DNA from: Leptolyngbya sp. 'hensonii'
GTDB taxonomy: Bacteria; Cyanobacteriota; Cyanobacteriia; GCF-001939115
Assembly (NCBI RefSeq): GCF_001939115.1
Contig: NZ_MQTZ01000043.1
Coordinates: 215,283 to 279,282 of the forward strand
Direction: 5' to 3'
Length of the DNA stretch: 64,000 nucleotides
Both the position numbers and the translations under genes were made by a program. The notes beneath the pieces were generated by a model. It was not told the origin of the DNA and ran no database searches. It saw only the letters and a program-made list of their open reading frames with translations. Of the stretch, positions 49,249 to 57,794 are shown one piece after another; positions within the stretch are counted from its first letter, which is position 1, and each line of letters begins with the position of its first letter.

Positions 49249-49877
49249 GGATTTTGTCCTCCGACTTGTTTGGGTTCTGGCATCACAACGGCACCGGGGG
49301 GCAGGGTAATGCCCAGTTGTTGGTAGGCCCAGGCTTTTTCAGGAGCGATCGGGTAAGTGACCTGATTTCCTCTTCTGCCTCTGAAAGCCAGGTCATTGCT
49401 GACCTCCTGATTCAGAGCGGCCTGGACCCTGGCGACCCCACCTGTAGCCTGAATTTCCCGCTGCAATCGCACGAGTGCAAATTGTTGGGCGATGGGTTGG
49501 GGTAGAAATGCCAGCAGGGTTTGGTAGTACTGGTTACGACCCAGCAACACCTGACACTGGCCATTACGGGTAGAAGCAATCATGGCTTCCCAATACTGCT
49601 GTGCCTCTGGTACTGCTGGAGAGCCTTCGATATACAGTTCAGGCCGGTATTGGTTCACGGCGATGTAGTAGTAGCTGGTTGCTGGCTGTTTGACCTGGGC
49701 CAGGATGTAGTGGTCCGGGTATTGTTTCAGTGCAGGTAAGCAGGGGAAAAGGGCAGCGGGGAAAGTAGGATTCGTACTTTGGGCCAGCACCGCTTCATTG
49801 CAGAGGTGCAGCGAGATCGCGGCAATGGTACTGCCAAGGAATAGCAAAATTCTGACTCTGGTTTGGTGGGACATCAT
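49245..49877 (-). CDS. Exported protein of unknown function in the T4SS operon
   Basis: 210 residues. Signal peptide-like start (VRILLFLGSTIAAISLHLCNEAVLAQS). The mature part reads YPDHYILAQVKQPATSYYYIAVNQYRPELYIEGSP and NGQCQVLLGRNQYYQTLLAFLPQPIAQQFALVRLQREI. No family recognised. It lies 5 bases after the lytic enzyme gene and overlaps the next gene by four bases, so it is part of the transfer operon. Confidence 0.6.
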   Translation of the reverse strand: MMSHQTRVRILLFLGSTIAAISLHLCNEAVLAQSTNPTFPAALFPCLPALKQYPDHYILAQVKQPATSYYYIAVNQYRPELYIEGSPAVPEAQQYWEAMIASTRNGQCQVLLGRNQYYQTLLAFLPQPIAQQFALVRLQREIQATGGVARVQAALNQEVSNDLAFRGRRGNQVTYPIAPEKAWAYQQLGITLPPGAVVMPEPKQVGGQNP

Positions 49878-49882
49878 TCCTC

Positions 49883-52336
49883 CTAAGAATGCATATGAGG
49901 GACACCGGCTTTGTTGGGGCTGATGTGGTTGGCATCGTTGCCGAGATTGGTTTCAAAATGAACGTGGTCGCCAAAGGAGCAGCCTGAGTTTCCCTGGATG
50001 GCGATCGCCTGCCCACATTTGACGCTCTGACCTGCTTTGACAAGAGGTCTGGCATTGTGCCCATAGAGGGTTAACCAGCTATTGGGGTGACGAAGGACGA
50101 CGAAGTTGCCATAGCCTCCACCACAGCCGCAATCCGTCGAGTTAGGACAGGTTGTACGGGTTTCATCGACCACCCCATCGGCAGCGGCATAGACTGTAGC
50201 TCCAGCGTTTCCAGCAATGTCGATGCCCATGTGGACATGGGGGGGCGGACCACCGTGGGGATATTCGCCAAAGGGATGGGTTTGAATACCTCCCGGTAGA
50301 GGGTCACACCATCCATTCACGGGAGCCTGATTGCTACTGCCACAGCCTGAAGCAGCAGATTGATTAGAGGGTTGAGGCTGGTTGGCGGTTGCATCCTGTC
50401 CTGTGGCCTGAGGCTGGTTGGAATTAGCTGCTGCCTGTTGGGCTTGACTGATGGCTTTGTAGTAGGTTGTGGCATCTGATGCCACGCAGCTATGACAACC
50501 ATTGCTGCTGGAGTCTCCGGGGTTGACCATATCCCTGGCTCTGTAGAAGCCACTGGTGCCACTACCGGGAGGGATGTACTGGTTCAAAGGCCCGTTTTCG
50601 GTGAATCCGCCTATCTTCATACCGTGGCACATGATTTTGGCTGCAAGGGCCGGGTCAGCAGCCTGATTGGGGTTGCTGACCAGATCCACACCTGTCCACT
50701 GGGAGGCTTTCCTGTAGTTATCGATTCCAGTCAGCTGGCCATAGCCCCGACCGTGATAGCCGGTGCAATCCGAGGAACAGGCCGTAGCAGCGTTCTCTGT
50801 CATGGCTGCCCCCATGGAGGTCTCAACTTGCATCGTGCCCATAATGTAGGCAAGTTGGGCGGAGTCTGTAATTCCTTCGGTCAGGCAGGCTGAGAGGACT
50901 CGGGGAACAGCTTGGGCCGCAGCCGACCTCATAGCCGAGGGAGCGGCATTGATAATCGCCTGGGAGATCGCCTGTTGCTGGGTAGAGAGGACGGGGATAG
51001 AGGAACCGATATCACAGGTATTGTTACCTCCAGACCCGTTGTCGGAATAGAAGCCTGGGAGTGCAGGAGCCTGTCCCACATAGGCCCCAGGTTCTGACAT
51101 GACAAAGGTCTGGCCTTCCTTGAGGGAGGAGATCGGGATTTCCAGGCCGTTGTAAGCAGAGCAGGTGAGGCCCTCAAAGGGGAGGGTGGCGCAGAAGCGG
51201 AAGGCGATCGATGCCTGCACCGTTCCAACTGCTTCAGAAGTGTGACGCAACACCACCCGCACGGCAGGACCATAGGGATGGGAGCCAACTGGACCTGTAG
51301 AGCCGAACAGATTGCAGAGGGAGCCAAAGCAATCGGGTCCCTGCTGGTCCCCGGTCATCCAGGCATACCCTGTGTACTTGCCCGAACCCATATCGATAAT
51401 TTCGACATGGGAGCAGTTCTGGGTGCAGCTTAGAGGCTGAAGAGTCAAGGTTTGGTCTGGCATGGTGCCAGAGACCGCCCGGGTGCGGTTGGATTCTTGG
51501 GGACCGAGCATCACATCCATGCGGATGGGGATGGCAGCAGGAATCAGGGTCAGGGGTTGGGGCAGACTGGCAACGGGAATATGGGTCAGTCCCGGCACTC
51601 CGGCTACAGGCACCTGGGCTGCACCTGGAATCAGGCTGAACGTGGTCTTCGATAGCCCCGGAATTCCCTGGTCCAGGGATAGGGTGGAGAGCAGTTTCGG
51701 GTCAATCTGGGTCAGCTTCATGGCACTCAGACCTGGTATGGACTGCATCGCATCGGCAACTTTGAGATCTACCAGTCCCGAACGTTGCAGTAGCTGATTC
51801 CAGTTGTCCGTTGCCAATTGAGAGGGGTCAATTCCCTGAGCCTGTAGAGCTGCGATTCCCATAGCCGGAGCATCTGACAATTTCAGATCCCCCAGATTAG
51901 GAATACCCTGAGCAAAGTTGCCCAGGGGCAGTTGCTTGAACCCACCGATGTCGTTCAATGAGATTGAGTTGAGGTCAATGCCACCCAGAGCAGCGGTGGT
52001 TGCAAAATCCAGACTCTCGGTGCCGAAGGCAGAGCCGATCGGGAGGATCTGACCCACAGGCACCCATTGCCCGATCGCTGGTTGCAGGTCAGACAGGTCG
52101 ATCAGGGGAGAGATCTGGGTCAGCTTGCCGAGCAGGTCTGGAGTAAGTTGGATAGGGGGGAAGTTGCGGATCGTCAAGCCGTTGATATCAAGCACAGAAA
52201 CGGGAATCTGTCCCCCTGTGGTATTGAAAAGCTGCTGCCCGAGCGGCATGGAGGACTGTGCCCAGACTGGGGAAGGCAGGGGCAAGACCAGCAACAGAGC
52301 CAGTAACCAGGTCAGGAGGATTTGACGCAGACGCAT
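49883..52336 (-). CDS. Bifunctional peptidoglycan hydrolase, GH19-like lysozyme plus M23 peptidase
   Basis: 817 residues from ATG 52334-52336, overlapping the stop of the gene before by one base (TGATG). Signal peptide LLTWLLALLLVLPLPSPVWAQ. The first ~450 residues are unusual, rich in GLTHIPVASLPQPL-type short motifs. A GH19/lysozyme-like domain follows (AQLAYIMGTMQVETSMG; YHGRGYGQLTGIDNYRKAS). The C-terminus is an M23 (LytM) domain with HMGIDIAG, VYAAADGVVD and HVHFE zinc ligands. It would open the wall for T4SS assembly, as VirB1 does, but with two cutting domains. Confidence 0.85.
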   Translation of the reverse strand: MRLRQILLTWLLALLLVLPLPSPVWAQSSMPLGQQLFNTTGGQIPVSVLDINGLTIRNFPPIQLTPDLLGKLTQISPLIDLSDLQPAIGQWVPVGQILPIGSAFGTESLDFATTAALGGIDLNSISLNDIGGFKQLPLGNFAQGIPNLGDLKLSDAPAMGIAALQAQGIDPSQLATDNWNQLLQRSGLVDLKVADAMQSIPGLSAMKLTQIDPKLLSTLSLDQGIPGLSKTTFSLIPGAAQVPVAGVPGLTHIPVASLPQPLTLIPAAIPIRMDVMLGPQESNRTRAVSGTMPDQTLTLQPLSCTQNCSHVEIIDMGSGKYTGYAWMTGDQQGPDCFGSLCNLFGSTGPVGSHPYGPAVRVVLRHTSEAVGTVQASIAFRFCATLPFEGLTCSAYNGLEIPISSLKEGQTFVMSEPGAYVGQAPALPGFYSDNGSGGNNTCDIGSSIPVLSTQQQAISQAIINAAPSAMRSAAAQAVPRVLSACLTEGITDSAQLAYIMGTMQVETSMGAAMTENAATACSSDCTGYHGRGYGQLTGIDNYRKASQWTGVDLVSNPNQAADPALAAKIMCHGMKIGGFTENGPLNQYIPPGSGTSGFYRARDMVNPGDSSSNGCHSCVASDATTYYKAISQAQQAAANSNQPQATGQDATANQPQPSNQSAASGCGSSNQAPVNGWCDPLPGGIQTHPFGEYPHGGPPPHVHMGIDIAGNAGATVYAAADGVVDETRTTCPNSTDCGCGGGYGNFVVLRHPNSWLTLYGHNARPLVKAGQSVKCGQAIAIQGNSGCSFGDHVHFETNLGNDANHISPNKAGVPHMHS

Positions 52337-53109
52337 CAGGGCTGACCTCCCCACTGGTAGAGCTGCTGGAGTTGGGCTTCTGAGATGCCGATCGCTCCTG
52401 CAGCCCTCTGAATATCCGCATCCGTTTGGGCGGTGCCGAAGAAACGATTCCACAGCTCCAGATCATGACTGCTGAGCAGGTTCTGCGTCTTGGCCACCTC
52501 CAGGCCCTTCCACAACTGCAATAAGCGAGTGCTGGTAGCAGCATCCGTTGGGGCCAATATAGGGGAAGTTGTAGAACTGACCTGTCTGGGTGCAACAGGT
52601 AATTTCGGTTTGGCCACCATACTGTCTGGGACGATCGCGATCGCCAGGTAAGGCGAATCGGTGACTCCCAACTGAACCCGGAACTGATAGAGCTTGCGGA
52701 TGCTGCCTGCCGTGGTAATCACGGTCAGCAGGGTTTCGTTGGTGTTTCTGGCGGCGTCTGGCAGGTTAAGGCCCAGGTTCAGGGGGCTGGCCAGTTGGCG
52801 CAAGCGGATGACTGAGGCTCCTGCTGCTGCCGGGGTGGAACCGTCAGCCATTAAGGGACTATCGGTGTCCAGGACCACCCGTGACGGGTCACTTAACCAG
52901 ACCTTGCGAATGGCCTCACCAGTCTGGATGAAGTTGATGTTCAACCCATAGACCGGCGATAGTTTCAGAAGGGGCACAGCCCCACCATTACTGGCCTGGG
53001 CCTGAGAAGTGGTGAGACGATAGACCGATTGGGCCAATGTCCTACTAGAGTGGAATAGCAGCCCCAGACATGCTGCTGTTCCTATGACAGCGAGATGACG
53101 TTTCAACAT
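52336..53109 (-). CDS. VirB9/TrbG-like T4SS protein
   Basis: 257 residues. Signal peptide-like start (MLKRHLAVIGTAACLGLLFHSSRTLAQS). GLNINFIQTGEAIRKVWLSDPSRVVLD and LLTVITTAGSIRKLYQFRVQ resemble the VirB9/TrbG N-terminal beta domain (binding of transporter core in the periplasm). A helical C-terminus replaces the canonical second beta domain. The assignment rests partly on position, between VirB10-like and VirB1-like genes. Confidence 0.55.
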   Translation of the reverse strand: MLKRHLAVIGTAACLGLLFHSSRTLAQSVYRLTTSQAQASNGGAVPLLKLSPVYGLNINFIQTGEAIRKVWLSDPSRVVLDTDSPLMADGSTPAAAGASVIRLRQLASPLNLGLNLPDAARNTNETLLTVITTAGSIRKLYQFRVQLGVTDSPYLAIAIVPDSMVAKPKLPVAPRQVSSTTSPILAPTDAATSTRLLQLWKGLEVAKTQNLLSSHDLELWNRFFGTAQTDADIQRAAGAIGISEAQLQQLYQWGGQP

Positions 53110-53121
53110 GACGGGTGACTC

Positions 53122-54762
53122 CTAAAGGGAAATCGTCTGGTTGACGAACAGTTGCAGGGACTTGCCCTTGGGGATGTAGAACACATCGGGTTGGGCCATG
53201 ATTTGCTGCACAGCAGCCTCATTACGCTTTTTCAACGTGTCAGCAAAGGCTCCAAATCCCTGACTCATAGCGGCCCCCAGGTAGTTGGGTGGTGGGGTGG
53301 TGGAGGTCGTGGTCGTGGTCCCGTTTGTACTCACGGAAGATGAGCTGCTTGCCTGGTTCATGACTGTGCCAATGCCGGAAAGGGCAGAGGTGAGGATCAA
53401 GGTTGTGTCCAGTCCTGCAATTTGAGCACCTTTATCGAATCTGTCGGCGACGATCGCGCTCCCTTCTGGCCCCCGGAGGGTGATTGCGCTGGTGGGAGGG
53501 TTGTACTCTTTGTTGTTGATGATGATGGCCACCACATCCATAGTGGCCAGACCCGTCTTCTTCTCCAGAGGACGGATGACACTCACCAGCAGAGCACCTT
53601 GAGGAATGGCGATCGAGCCATCTGTAAAGCGCAATGGCTCTTCCAGTTGAACGATGAATTTGGGAGCGGCGTCCGTTCCCCCAAAGCTGGGGGCATCCCC
53701 ACTATTGGCCCAGACCGCATCAGTCAGGAGGGTGGCTCTGGAACGGGTGCCCACCAGTAGAACACGGTTCGAGAGTCTATCTGGCGTTGGAGGTACCCCG
53801 ATCTGGCTATAAGCCTGTTCTGTCTGGCTGGATAATCCACCCAGGTAGGACACTAGTGAGGAAGCCGATTGCTGAGAGGGTTGGGCCATTGAACTCCCCC
53901 CACCCTGACCAGAGGGTTGTGCTCCAGTTACAGGAGCTGACACTGCTGGAACTGTTGGTGCCATAGCGACCTGAGCAGGTACTGGTGGGACCATCCCATA
54001 GCTGCCTGCCTGAGAGAGCCGTTTCCACTCCTGGTCCGGGTCTACAGGGATTGGGATCTGGTTAGGGGCAATGGGAGTAGAAGCCACCGCAGGAACTGTC
54101 GATACAGGGACGGTCTGATAAGCTGGTCTGGGAGCAGGGACAGGCGGTGGCAAGGCAGTTGGAGTCGTTGTCGGTACAGCCAGAGTTTTAGGTGGAGTCG
54201 TGCCTGCCGATCCGGGAGTACCGGAGAGGTTCCCCTGCTTTAATCGTTCGTTGAGTTGGGTCAGGTCTTTGTCCTGATTGGCCAGTGCTGCTGCGGTCTT
54301 GTACTCACCAGGTACCATCTGGTCTTTAGAGTCAGACAGTGCCCCCTGAGCAGGTTCAGGTTCTGCTGGGGCTGGGGCAGGAGCGCCAGAAGTGTTCCTG
54401 GCCGTCACATGACCCTTGCTAGAGGTAAGGGTCATCAGTAATGTCCCTGCGAGCAGGAAAATGGCTCCCGAAGCAACCCCAACCAGCAGGAGCTTGGAAA
54501 GGGGGTTCTGGGTTGCACTATGGCGGGTTCTGGTGGCAAGGATATCGGGAATGTCGTCCTCATCGTCCTCTTCCGCTTCTGCCACAAGTTCCGTAACTTC
54601 AGAAAGTTCAACTGCTTCCTGATGGCGATCGCCCTGAGGGGTGAGAGATGGATCATGAGGGTCCGATGCAGTCACCAGACGCTCGAACTGCTGCATGAGC
54701 TGTACATCAGCGCCGGGGATGGTGGTTGTCTTGCCGTTGTCGTTTTCAAGTATGGTTGCCAT
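53122..54762 (-). CDS. VirB10/TrbI-like T4SS protein
   Basis: 546 residues from ATG 54760-54762, with TGAGGT upstream. One membrane segment near residue 90 (LLLVGVASGAIFLLAGTLLMTL) is preceded by an acidic cytoplasmic part and followed by a long Pro/Thr-rich periplasmic linker. The C-terminal domain contains GTRSRATLLTDAVW, FIVQLEEPLRFTDGSIAIPQGALLVSVI and YIPKGKSLQLFVNQTISL, the VirB10/TrbI beta-barrel landmarks. VirB10 spans both membranes and links energy to the outer channel. Confidence 0.85.
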   Translation of the reverse strand: MATILENDNGKTTTIPGADVQLMQQFERLVTASDPHDPSLTPQGDRHQEAVELSEVTELVAEAEEDDEDDIPDILATRTRHSATQNPLSKLLLVGVASGAIFLLAGTLLMTLTSSKGHVTARNTSGAPAPAPAEPEPAQGALSDSKDQMVPGEYKTAAALANQDKDLTQLNERLKQGNLSGTPGSAGTTPPKTLAVPTTTPTALPPPVPAPRPAYQTVPVSTVPAVASTPIAPNQIPIPVDPDQEWKRLSQAGSYGMVPPVPAQVAMAPTVPAVSAPVTGAQPSGQGGGSSMAQPSQQSASSLVSYLGGLSSQTEQAYSQIGVPPTPDRLSNRVLLVGTRSRATLLTDAVWANSGDAPSFGGTDAAPKFIVQLEEPLRFTDGSIAIPQGALLVSVIRPLEKKTGLATMDVVAIIINNKEYNPPTSAITLRGPEGSAIVADRFDKGAQIAGLDTTLILTSALSGIGTVMNQASSSSSVSTNGTTTTTSTTPPPNYLGAAMSQGFGAFADTLKKRNEAAVQQIMAQPDVFYIPKGKSLQLFVNQTISL

Positions 54763-54770
54763 GGTGTACC

Positions 54771-55535
54771 TCAATGCAGTTCTGGTGAAGTCAGGGTGGT
54801 CATGGCATAGATTTCCAGTCCAGCCTGCCGGATGTCTGCGACGAGCCTCTCCAGGTCAGAACTCTGGGAACTGGTGTGGGGAGGGATGACTGCTCGTACA
54901 TACACATCCTTGTTGAAGGGGATGGCTTCTCCAACCTGGGTGCCCCGATTAAAAGTGACGAGGTTAGCAATCAAAGAAACCTTCCACTTGCCTGGTTGGA
55001 TGGGCTTGACTTCTGTGATCTCTTTGGGGACGAAGATGACCTCCATCTGTCCTGAGAACACCTGCGCTGGAGTCAGCTCGGCCAGCTTCTGGAGTAAGGC
55101 AGGGCGAAAGTCCTCGGATAGGGCCAGGGAAGACTGCCAGGTGGAAGAAGCGACCTTGAATGTTCTGCCGTGGTTATGGACTTCCATACCCGTATCAGCG
55201 ACTGTGAGCCGCTTACCGTCTGGTTGGGAAACGTTTACCCTGCCTGTCCAGGACATCAGGAGGGTCATCGTCTCGATCGTGAAGCGGCGAATGACTGGCT
55301 CGGTGCGTTCCTGACTGCCCATCTCGGCTGTAGAGATAGCAGAACCATCCGCCAGTTGGACCAGGCTGGGAGCCGGTTTGTTCACCATGGCAATGACATA
55401 AACCAGGGTGCCGATTTGGAGCAGGAAAACACCTGACAACCCAATTAAGGTAAAGAGTACAGTCAGCCCTAAGACATCACGCTGTTGTTTCTGGCGCTGC
55501 ATCGCGCCTTGGGCCTTAAATCGAATTGATTGCAT
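54771..55535 (-). CDS. VirB8/TraE-like T4SS protein
   Basis: 254 residues. A short cytoplasmic N-terminus precedes one membrane helix (VLFTLIGLSGVFLLQIGTLVYVIAMV, residues ~26-52) and a periplasmic domain. Conserved-looking segments are VIRRFTIETMTLLMSWTG, KWKVSLIANLVTF and VYVRAVIPP. This build and the place just upstream of VirB10 fit VirB8/TraE, a bitopic assembly factor. Sequence similarity to the family is weak by eye. Confidence 0.6.
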   Translation of the reverse strand: MQSIRFKAQGAMQRQKQQRDVLGLTVLFTLIGLSGVFLLQIGTLVYVIAMVNKPAPSLVQLADGSAISTAEMGSQERTEPVIRRFTIETMTLLMSWTGRVNVSQPDGKRLTVADTGMEVHNHGRTFKVASSTWQSSLALSEDFRPALLQKLAELTPAQVFSGQMEVIFVPKEITEVKPIQPGKWKVSLIANLVTFNRGTQVGEAIPFNKDVYVRAVIPPHTSSQSSDLERLVADIRQAGLEIYAMTTLTSPELH

Positions 55536-55549
55536 AAAGACTTTCCTGC

Positions 55550-56641
55550 TTAAATCACTCGAACTGCGAGAGAGAGGATGCTGCCTGCGGCAGCGGACAT
55601 GGCATCAAACACTTTCATGCCCCCACCTGCGGCCATGGCCAGAGCGAGGATGGGGGCTGCGATGCCTAAGGTCATGCTCACAAGCACGGGATCTTCTCCG
55701 GCCCCGTACATCGCAGCAGTGGCTACCCCGCTAACCACGTTGAGGCAGAGCTTGCACAACCCCACGGACCAGAAGGCGGTTAACCACAGGACGATCGGCT
55801 TGCCACCGGCGTGAGTAGGGAGCAGGGTAGCTCCCACAGCGATCGGTCCCAGCAGGGCGGTGATCAGCATAGACATCTCGATCAGGTACTGGAAGACGGC
55901 CTGTACCAGGAGTGAGACGGCTTCAATCACCATCAAAACGGGGGATAAGGTCAGCCTGGAGGTAGCATTAATGGCCTGCTGGACGGACTCTGCCGGATTG
56001 CTCCAGGCCGTATCAAACAGGGTGGTTGCCTGGTCGGCGAAGGCTCCAACGGGAAACTGCTGCCTGTACTCATCGATGATTTGTTGGGCCTGGGCTTTGG
56101 TATTGTCCAGACAGGACTGTAGGGCTTCGGTGCCGACTTCAGCATTACAGCGGGAGCGCAGTTCCTGTAATCGACTGCTCAGACCGGAATAGGAAGCAAC
56201 TTCAGCAATCTTCTGGTCTACCTCCAGGGTCTGGTTCATCAGCTGGGTGGCCTGGGCGTTGAAGGAATTGATCAGCGATCGCATGCCGGTGGTGAGTCCG
56301 GCGATGTTCATATCGCCTGGACCCCGCAGTAGGAGCATGACGAGGATGACCCAGATGAACTCTGGTGCTGGTCGCATCCCTTCATCGTTCAAGAGGGCTC
56401 GTACCCAGGTGATGGCCCAGAACAGGAGGCAGAAGACGGCAATGGCAGAAGCAATGGCTAGGAGGACGGTATAGACGCTGGTTTGAGCCGTGTTCACGGT
56501 CTTTTCCCAGACACTGTCCCAGGCGGTCTGGATGAGTCGAGAGGCTGCCGCCCTTTGACTGCCAATAAACTGGCCTGTCGAATTGGTCCCCAGGGAAGCG
56601 GGGTCGATTAATTGGGCGGCCAGGAGCGATGGGTGAAACAT
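55550..56641 (-). CDS. VirB6/TrbL-like polytopic T4SS protein
   Basis: 363 residues with about six membrane segments, including LLAIASAIAVFCLLFWAITW, FIWVILVMLLL, LMVIEAVSLLVQAVFQYLI, ALLGPIAVGATLLP, MTLGIAAPILALAMAAGGG. A long loop with Cys (RCNAEVGTEALQSCLDN) sits between them. VirB6/TrbL proteins have this topology and form the inner-membrane platform. Placement between VirB5-like and VirB8-like genes supports it. The start is the ATG 56639-56641. Confidence 0.7.
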   Translation of the reverse strand: MFHPSLLAAQLIDPASLGTNSTGQFIGSQRAAASRLIQTAWDSVWEKTVNTAQTSVYTVLLAIASAIAVFCLLFWAITWVRALLNDEGMRPAPEFIWVILVMLLLRGPGDMNIAGLTTGMRSLINSFNAQATQLMNQTLEVDQKIAEVASYSGLSSRLQELRSRCNAEVGTEALQSCLDNTKAQAQQIIDEYRQQFPVGAFADQATTLFDTAWSNPAESVQQAINATSRLTLSPVLMVIEAVSLLVQAVFQYLIEMSMLITALLGPIAVGATLLPTHAGGKPIVLWLTAFWSVGLCKLCLNVVSGVATAAMYGAGEDPVLVSMTLGIAAPILALAMAAGGGMKVFDAMSAAAGSILSLAVRVI

Positions 56642-56653
56642 GAGTACCTGCTG

Positions 56654-57763
56654 CTAGGGGTTGGGATCTGGATAGGTGCCGGGAGAGCGATAGCCGGTTT
56701 GCAGGACTCGGTTCAGACTTCCCACCTCGGCAGCTCTTTCGAGGATTTGCTGTTGCTTGGCTCCTGCCTGATAGCGCCGCAGCTCTTCAGTGACCTGGAA
56801 TGTGGCTCCTTGTAACCGCAGGGACTCATCGTTCTGGATGACCTGGGTGGCATCTGCTGCGACCACGGTGGCAGAGGTTTCATGAATGGATTGGAGTTGA
56901 TCTGAAACATTAGCCAACTGCCCGGATTGGGCTACCTGGTTGCTGATAGCCTGTAGCTGGATAGCCACGGCCTGCTGGTCCTGATTGGTTTGGGCGGCGA
57001 GGATCTTGGCGGTTTCCTTCAGCACATCCTGGGTGGAAGGTGCCTTACCGGCAGCAGCCAGAGCTGTGTTGGAGTCGTTCACGTAACCCAGAGTCTTGGA
57101 GGCATACCCGGATGCGGCAGTGAAGTTATTGTTCGCCACCTGAACGGCATTGAGGGAGCCTTGAGCTGCGTCGGTGACAGTCTGGTTTCGGCTCTGGGCC
57201 TGTAAGGAGAGATTAGCGATCGCATCACGGGCATTCTTGCCATCGGATTGGGCCTGCTGGCCCAAGACCCGCTCCCGGACGATTTCGGCACTGGCGATCC
57301 AGTTCTGGTTATCGATCCGAATGGGTTGGGGGATGGCGTCTCTGGTTGGGTTTTGGGTGTGGTTGATCGTTTGGGCCGTCTGCTGCCGGACCTGGGCCAT
57401 ATCAGGGAAGCCCAGGGGACCCATGGCGTTCTGGAAGATCTTCTGGGTATCGCGCAGGCTGAGGCTTCCCAGCCGGTTGAAGATGTCGGGTAGGCGATTC
57501 ACCACGTTAGCGATGGCACTGACCTGGGACATCATCTGCTGGGCTTGCTGGTACATGGCCTGCGTCGCCTGCATCAGTCCTCCCAGATCCGCAGCCGTAG
57601 AGCTGACACCTCCCGTGACAGTAGGAGTCGTGCTCTGGGTTGGGTTGGGAACAAAGGGTTGAGTTGGAGTTTGAGCCAACGATCCAGGCGGAGTAGCCGC
57701 GATCGTGACCAAGGACATCGAACCTGCAAGAATCGCAGTAGAAACAACACGTTTCAAGTTCAT
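56654..57763 (-). CDS. VirB5/TrbJ-like exported helical protein
   Basis: 369 residues. Signal peptide MNLKRVVSTAILAGSMSLVTIAATPPGSLAQ. The mature part is largely helical with many Gln (QAMYQQAQQMMSQVSAIANVVNRL; KILAAQTNQDQQAVAIQLQAISNQVAQ). That composition and the gene order resemble TrbJ/VirB5, a minor pilus component. A long Ala/Asn/Gln middle section (residues ~150-260) is family-atypical. It lies just downstream of VirB4. Confidence 0.65.
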   Translation of the reverse strand: MNLKRVVSTAILAGSMSLVTIAATPPGSLAQTPTQPFVPNPTQSTTPTVTGGVSSTAADLGGLMQATQAMYQQAQQMMSQVSAIANVVNRLPDIFNRLGSLSLRDTQKIFQNAMGPLGFPDMAQVRQQTAQTINHTQNPTRDAIPQPIRIDNQNWIASAEIVRERVLGQQAQSDGKNARDAIANLSLQAQSRNQTVTDAAQGSLNAVQVANNNFTAASGYASKTLGYVNDSNTALAAAGKAPSTQDVLKETAKILAAQTNQDQQAVAIQLQAISNQVAQSGQLANVSDQLQSIHETSATVVAADATQVIQNDESLRLQGATFQVTEELRRYQAGAKQQQILERAAEVGSLNRVLQTGYRSPGTYPDPNP

Positions 57764-57794
57764 GGATTCATTTCCTCAATTGATCAACAGGGGG